A DNA stretch of 8,671 nt from a bacterium (GTDB lineage Bacteria > Chloroflexota > Dormibacteria > UBA8260 > Bog-877), in the NCBI GenBank assembly GCA_021817025.1, contig JAKAWF010000129.1, positions 1 through 8,671 on the forward strand, written 5' to 3'. The position numbers and the translations under genes were made by a program. Positions 6,245 to 8,671 of this stretch are shown here, in pieces (position 1 is the first letter of the stretch; each line of letters opens with the position of its first letter). Below the pieces are notes generated by a model, which did not search any database, was not told where the DNA came from, and saw only the letters and a list, made by a program, of their open reading frames with translations.

Positions 6245-6282
6245 AGTTGTACCCGGTTTCCCCACCAGGGGTGTGGACAACT
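6245..6282. repeat. Inverted repeat with inner CCCC/GGGG hairpin and a DnaA-box match
   Basis: AGTTGT at 6245-6250 pairs with ACAACT at 6277-6282. Between them, CCCC-ACCA-GGGG at 6260-6271 forms a second stem. The right side contains TGTGGACAA at 6272-6280, the reverse complement of TTGTCCACA, which is the preferred DnaA box of Streptomyces and related high-GC bacteria (9 of 9 bases). It is a single box, so this is not an origin by itself. It could be a DnaA-responsive control site, a protein-binding dyad, or chance. Confidence 0.4.
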
Positions 6283-6302
6283 GGCCCCGCCGGCCTCCCC
6301 GC

Positions 6303-6333
6303 GTGGTCTTACCTTGTCACCGTACAAGACCAC
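6303..6333. repeat. 8-bp inverted repeat (GTGGTCTT / AAGACCAC)
   Basis: GTGGTCTT at 6303-6310 is a perfect inverted match of AAGACCAC at 6326-6333 with a 15-nt loop. A competing inner dyad, CTTGT (6313-6317) with ACAAG (6324-6328), shares bases with the right arm. No T-run follows, so it is not a standard terminator. It may be a repressor site or mRNA hairpin in the control region of the toxin-antitoxin pair. Confidence 0.4.
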
Positions 6334-6348
6334 CACTGACGACCCCGG

Positions 6349-6412
6349 GTCAAGCGTTTGCGCAGGTAGGTGGCCCGGTGCTGCGGTTGCCGCCGCCCCG
6401 AAGACGCTTGAC
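6349..6412. repeat. Inverted repeat GTCAAGCG / CGCTTGAC before the antitoxin gene
   Basis: GTCAAGCG at 6349-6356 is a perfect inverted match of CGCTTGAC at 6405-6412. The arms extend to 11 positions with one G-T wobble (6349-6359 with 6402-6412). The 42-nt interior has a further small stem, GCGG-TTG-CCGC. The right arm contains TTGACT (6408-6413), a possible -35 hexamer for the antitoxin operon, so a protein bound here could control its transcription. Confidence 0.4.
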
Positions 6413-6416
6413 TACG

Positions 6417-6445
6417 GTATGAGGTGTGGTATGGCAAAAAGTATG
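6417..6445 (+). promoter_or_regulatory. Three GTATG repeats at 12-bp spacing: candidate antitoxin operator
   Basis: GTATG occurs at 6417-6421, 6429-6433 and 6441-6445, each exactly 12 bp apart and on the same helix face to within about a base pair per turn. The first two are preceded by G, the third by A. Ribbon-helix-helix repressors bind short tandem repeats cooperatively, and toxin-antitoxin operons are usually autoregulated at such sites. The repeats also create three in-frame ATG codons (6419, 6431, 6443), so the operator and the start choice of the antitoxin overlap. Confidence 0.4.
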
Positions 6446-6736
6446 AGCCGTGCCGAGAAGGTGACGGTGAGCCTCCCCGCCGAGCTGTTGGCCCGGATCG
6501 AGCACCGGCGCCACGACCGGATGACCAGCCGGTCCGAGGTCGTTTCCGAGTTGCTCTGGCTCGGCTGGCGCCAAGCAGAGGCCGAAGAGCGCGAGGAACG
6601 CTACCGCACTGCCTACCGGGCCCAGCCCGAGACCGACGCCGAACGCACTTGGGCCGAGGAAGCAGCGAGAGACCTGCTGGACGGGGACGACACCGGTTGG
6701 AGCGACGCCGGCCCGACCGCCGATGCGGCGAGCTGA
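6431..6736 (+). CDS. Ribbon-helix-helix antitoxin (MazE/CopG type)
   Basis: A 101-residue protein. The N-terminal ribbon-helix-helix DNA-binding domain has a strand at VTVSLP (11-16), a first helix near 17-29, and a second near 33-47 (SRSEVVSELLWLGW). The C-terminal half is acidic and helical (EEREER..., then DAERTWAEEAARDLLDGDD), the kind of tail that wraps and blocks a toxin. It overlaps the MazF-like gene by 14 bp. Expected roles are neutralising the toxin and repressing its own operon. ATG 6431 is preferred because GAGGTG (6421-6426) is a fair ribosome site; ATGs at 6419 and 6443 are in frame and also possible. There is no close sequence match to Escherichia coli MazE, which has a different fold. 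Confidence 0.82.
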   Translation: MAKSMSRAEKVTVSLPAELLARIEHRRHDRMTSRSEVVSELLWLGWRQAEAEEREERYRTAYRAQPETDAERTWAEEAARDLLDGDDTGWSDAGPTADAAS

Positions 6737-7052
6737 GGTCTGGTGGGCGGAACGGCCGCCCGGCCAGCGCCACCCCGTTCTTCTTCTCTCTTGGGATGCC
6801 CACGGCACCTGGCGGGACCGCGTCACCGTCGCCGACATCACTACTCAGGTCCGAGGACTGGACGCTGAAGTGCCACTCACAGAGAAGGACGGGATGCCCC
6901 GGCCCTGCGTGGTCGATCTGGACAACTTGGCGACGGTGCCCCGCGACATCCTGCGGTCTCGAATCACCAGGCTGAGCGCCCAGCGGATGGCCGAGGTCAG
7001 CCGTGCCGCGCACTTGGCCCTTGGGTTCCCCGTCCCCTGCACGACCGCGTAG
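6723..7052 (+). CDS. MazF/PemK-family endoribonuclease toxin
   Basis: A 109-residue protein with the MazF/PemK outline. It has AEVWWAERPPGQRHPVLLLS at the N-terminus (residues 4-23), VTVADITTQVRG (about 34-45) with the Thr of the active-site loop, DGMPRPCVVDLDNLATVP (56-73), and a final helix with LSAQRMAEVSRAAHLALG. Arg16 and Thr40/Thr41 sit where the catalytic Arg and Thr/Ser of MazF are expected. Family members cut single-stranded RNA at short motifs and stop translation; the target motif is not predictable here. ATG 6723 lies inside the antitoxin end (stop 6734-6736), giving translational coupling that keeps toxin below antitoxin. No key residue looks missing, so the toxin is probably active. 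Confidence 0.87.
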   Translation: MRRAEVWWAERPPGQRHPVLLLSWDAHGTWRDRVTVADITTQVRGLDAEVPLTEKDGMPRPCVVDLDNLATVPRDILRSRITRLSAQRMAEVSRAAHLALGFPVPCTTA

Positions 7053-7073
7053 TCCAGGGTGGAGAGCGTCGGC

Positions 7074-7122
7074 ATGCGCCCAGCGCATGGGCCCTGGGCG
7101 ATGTCGGACTCTGAGGACATCG
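7074..7122. terminator. Two hairpins between convergent genes, possible terminator
   Basis: Between the toxin stop (7052) and the end of the minus-strand membrane gene (7166) are two stems: ATGCGC-CCA-GCGCAT at 7074-7088, and CGATGTC (7099-7105) with GACATCG (7116-7122) around a 10-nt loop. The position suits a bidirectional terminator, but there is no U-run on either side. It may be a weak or protein-dependent terminator. Confidence 0.3.
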
Positions 7123-7165
7123 GTCTTCCCGCCCAGAGATCAGCCAGCAGCCCGAACTGTCAGGG

Positions 7166-7569
7166 CTATCGTCCCGGCTGTCCGGCGCGCTCACGATAGA
7201 GCAGCCACCCGAGGATGAATGCGCCGGTCGGTACGGCGAGGAGGTGGCGAACGGCCAAAGGGGAGCCTTGGCCGCGACGGCGGCCACGTAGGCTGCGGCC
7301 AAGGCTCCGGCGGTGACCCGCCCCCCGAGCGCCTGTATCTTGAGCCGCCGGTAGTGTTCCCGCTCGTCGGCTTGGGCGCGCAGCATCGCGGCAAAGTCGG
7401 TTTCCCTGCCGCCGAGAACGTAATAGCCGGCCGTGGCGGCGAGGGTCACTGGCCCGAGATGGAGCAGGGTTACCCATCCGTCGGTGGCCGCGACGGCAGC
7501 GGTGATGATCGCACCTCCCGCGAGCATCCTTGCCGGTGCCCGCATCCTTGGCGGGATCAGTTTCGTCAT
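7166..7569 (-). pseudogene. Small four-helix membrane protein, frameshifted near its 3' end
   Basis: The start ATG (7569-7567) overlaps the stop of the HTH gene as ATGA, so the two are an operon. Residues 15-30 and 36-52 are likely transmembrane helices, followed by a charged loop with RAQADEREHYRR (64-75) and a third helix near 87-102. This layout matches small membrane proteins of the DUF2178 type that often sit beside XRE regulators. After about residue 107 (near 7246) the frame runs into low-complexity residues and overlaps mazF to 6997 (190 residues in total). In the -1 frame the sequence continues as HLLAVPTGAFILGWLLYRER and stops at 7168-7166, a credible fourth helix. A one-base loss or a sequencing error is the simplest explanation; the restored protein would be about 133 residues. 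Confidence 0.65.
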
Positions 7570-7775
7570 GTGCTCGTCTCCTCGTGGTCCGGGTCGAACA
7601 TGTTGTCGACAGTCAGGTCGAAGAACCGCGCGATCCGGAACGCCAGTGGCAGCGATGGCAGGTAGCGGCCGTTCTCGATCGAGATGACCGTCTGCCGGGA
7701 CACTCCCAGGGCCGTTGCAAGCTCGGCCTGGGATAGGCCCCGCTGGACCCGCCGCTCCCGTACCCGGTTCTGCAC
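7566..7775 (-). CDS. XRE/Cro-type helix-turn-helix transcriptional regulator
   Basis: A 69-residue single-domain repressor. The five-helix XRE fold covers almost the whole protein: RERRVQRGLSQAELATALGV leads into the recognition part SRQTVISIENGRYLPSLPLA, then RIARFFDLTVDNMF. This is the short form that commonly partners a small membrane protein, here the next gene downstream with an ATGA overlap; the pair may sense and respond to a membrane signal, though no ligand is known. The GTG at 7775 is chosen because TACCTT (7787-7782) lies 6 nt upstream and could be a -10 box for a leaderless transcript; no good Shine-Dalgarno is close. Palindromes just upstream are likely its own operator. Confidence 0.88.
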   Translation of the reverse strand: MQNRVRERRVQRGLSQAELATALGVSRQTVISIENGRYLPSLPLAFRIARFFDLTVDNMFDPDHEETST

Positions 7776-7781
7776 GACGTC

Positions 7782-7809
7782 AAGGTACCTTTACCGAGAA
7801 ATGGTTCTC
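7782..7809. promoter_or_regulatory. Two palindromes upstream of the HTH gene, candidate operator
   Basis: AAGGTACCTT at 7782-7791 is a perfect 10-bp palindrome containing the proposed minus-strand -10 box of the HTH gene. Next to it, GAGAA-ATGG-TTCTC at 7796-7809 is a perfect 5-bp inverted repeat with a 4-nt centre. XRE dimers bind sites of this form and usually repress their own promoters. The site also lies just before the transposase gene on the other strand. Confidence 0.45.
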
Positions 7810-7822
7810 CATCTCATTGCAG

Positions 7823-7828
7823 TAGAGT
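7823..7828 (+). promoter_or_regulatory. Possible -10 box for the transposase
   Basis: TAGAGT fits the TANNNT pattern and is followed by 6 nt (GATGGG) and GTG 7835, consistent with a leaderless start. No convincing -35 box is visible 17 bp upstream. The same hexamer contains an in-frame TAG stop (7823-7825), which limits how far upstream the transposase frame can begin. Confidence 0.35.
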
Positions 7829-7834
7829 GATGGG

Positions 7835-8671
7835 GTGCAGCGAAGATCGCCGGTGGCAGGCATCGACTACCCGGCCGCCTACGCAGACCTGCTGAGCTGG
7901 TTCCCGGACGACGCGGCCTGCCTGGACTACCTCGACTGGCTCCGCTGGTGGGACGGCTTCTCCTGCCCGCTCTGCAGCTCGACGACGGGTTGGCGGCTAG
8001 CTGACGGCTGCTGGTCCTGCGGCGGCTGTGCCCGTCGAGTGTCGACGATGGCGGGCACGATCTTCCACGGGACGCGGACACCGCTCACCATCTGGTTCGC
8101 TGCCGCTTGGCACATGACGAGTGAGAAGAACGGGATCTCAGCTCTCGGGTTGAAGCGGGAGCTCGGCATCGGCTCGGAGCAGACCGCCTGGGCGATGCTG
8201 CACCGATACCGTAGCGCGATGGTGCGTCCTGGCCGCGACCGGCTCTCGGGCAGCGTCGAGGTCGACGAGACCGTCCTCGGCGGTCCAGAGCCTGGACGGT
8301 CCGGCCGTGGTGCCCTCGGCAAGACGCTCGTCGAGGTGGCTGTGGAACGGTCCGGTAGACGCTTCGGGCGCTGCCGGCTACAGGTCATCGACAACGCGAG
8401 CACGGCCGTTCTCCGGGCGTTTCTGCTTGCCCACGTCGAACCCGGCGCGACCATCGTGAGCGACGGATGGTCCGCCTACACCCGAGCGTGCGCGGATGAC
8501 TACGTCCACGAGCCGCTTGTCGTCTCGGGCTCGGGCTCGCCGGCCCACGAGCTCCTTCCTGGCGTCCATCTCGTGGCCTCGCTGGCAAAGCGCTGGCTGC
8601 TCGGCACCCACCAGGGAGGCGTGAAGCCCGGCCACTTGCAGGCGTACCTCGACGAGTTCTGCTTCCGCTTC
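7835..8671 (+). CDS. IS1595-family (ISXO2-like) transposase, cut by the window end
   Basis: The first 279 residues of a transposase are present; the frame is still open at the window edge. An N-terminal zinc ribbon has Cys44, Cys47, Cys62 and Cys65 (CPLC, CGGC), preceded by FPDDAACLDYLDWLRW, typical of the family. The RNase H-like core shows Asp144 in VEVDETVLGG, Asp210 in IVSDGWSAY, and HLVASLAKRWLLGTHQGGV near 245-263, with YLDEFCFRF at the end of the visible part. The third acidic residue appears replaced by His245, with Lys252 seven residues on, which keeps the E-x6-K spacing as H-x6-K. GTG 7835 is preferred over GTG 7853; an in-frame TAG at 7823 bounds it. No internal stop or frameshift is seen, so it may be intact. 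Confidence 0.9.
   Translation, partial: MQRRSPVAGIDYPAAYADLLSWFPDDAACLDYLDWLRWWDGFSCPLCSSTTGWRLADGCWSCGGCARRVSTMAGTIFHGTRTPLTIWFAAAWHMTSEKNGISALGLKRELGIGSEQTAWAMLHRYRSAMVRPGRDRLSGSVEVDETVLGGPEPGRSGRGALGKTLVEVAVERSGRRFGRCRLQVIDNASTAVLRAFLLAHVEPGATIVSDGWSAYTRACADDYVHEPLVVSGSGSPAHELLPGVHLVASLAKRWLLGTHQGGVKPGHLQAYLDEFCFRF

Larger units (their letters stand above)
6174..6430. other. Divergent intergenic region rich in dyads
   Basis: Between the minus-strand zinc-finger gene and the plus-strand antitoxin there is no convincing gene. The frame leading into the antitoxin is open back to 6233, but the extension is unconserved-looking. The stretch holds three separate inverted repeats, a DnaA-box match and the start of a 12-bp direct repeat, listed individually. 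It is the natural control region for both flanking genes. Confidence 0.6.
7810..8671 (+). mobile_element. Left part of an IS1595-family insertion sequence (boundary uncertain)
   Basis: The transposase and the switch to accessory genes imply an insertion sequence whose left end lies between the HTH gene start (7775) and the transposase start (7835). I cannot place the terminal inverted repeat because its right-hand partner is outside the window, so the start given is only approximate. If the end is close to the palindromes, insertion may have altered the HTH promoter. Confidence 0.5.

Noticed and set aside
5812..6422. Long plus-strand frames across the zinc-finger gene and intergenic region
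   Set aside because: They are opposite a Cys4-containing frame with its own promoter and show no conserved pattern.
7927..8635. Minus-strand frames opposite the transposase
   Set aside because: The plus-strand frame encodes a clear IS1595-type transposase with zinc ribbon and catalytic motifs.
1..8671. CRISPR array, tRNA or rRNA genes, defence system or biosynthetic cluster
   Set aside because: No regular spacer-repeat pattern, no tRNA cloverleaf or rRNA core motif, and no such proteins were found on reading both strands.

Overview
The window is very GC-rich, with tightly packed and overlapping genes, many GTG starts, and few Shine-Dalgarno sequences where a TANNNT box sits 6-7 nt before a start codon. 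This suggests a high-GC bacterium of the Actinomycetota type or a related terrestrial lineage such as Chloroflexota or Dormibacterota. The phylum cannot be fixed from the window alone. About two thirds of it is ordinary housekeeping DNA and the last 2.5 kb is accessory.

Positions 1-193 hold no convincing gene but contain several GC-rich hairpins, possibly a structured leader. Positions 194-4268 carry a five-gene co-oriented cluster. It contains a nitrilase-fold glutaminase and an NAD+ synthetase as two overlapping genes (normally one fused glutamine-dependent enzyme), then rsmI (16S rRNA 2'-O-methyltransferase, lacking the usual C-terminal domain), a TatD-family metallohydrolase, and rsmA/ksgA (16S rRNA adenine dimethyltransferase). 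Overlaps of 8 bp at two junctions and a 7-bp gap at a third point to one translationally coupled operon for NAD+ supply and ribosome maturation. An MFS efflux-type transporter (4282-5631) follows, with a well placed -10 box exactly 7 nt before its ATG, suggesting a leaderless mRNA. Two small Cys4 zinc-binding proteins then converge (5694-5876 + and 5886-6173 -).

From 6174 the character changes. A roughly 250-bp intergenic region has three inverted repeats, a perfect actinobacterial-type DnaA box and a 12-bp direct repeat overlapping the start of a toxin-antitoxin pair (ribbon-helix-helix antitoxin 6431-6736, MazF/PemK toxin 6723-7052). Facing it on the minus strand are an XRE/Cro-type HTH regulator (7566-7775) and a small membrane protein (7166-7569) joined by an ATGA overlap. 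The membrane gene appears to be frameshifted: its last transmembrane helix is encoded in another frame. The window ends inside an IS1595/ISXO2-type transposase (7835 to past 8671) whose third catalytic residue looks like His rather than Glu.

No clearly new defence or biosynthetic system is visible. The most useful leads are the split NAD synthetase, the unexplained structured leader, the leaderless promoters, the repeat-rich toxin-antitoxin control region, and the frameshifted membrane gene.
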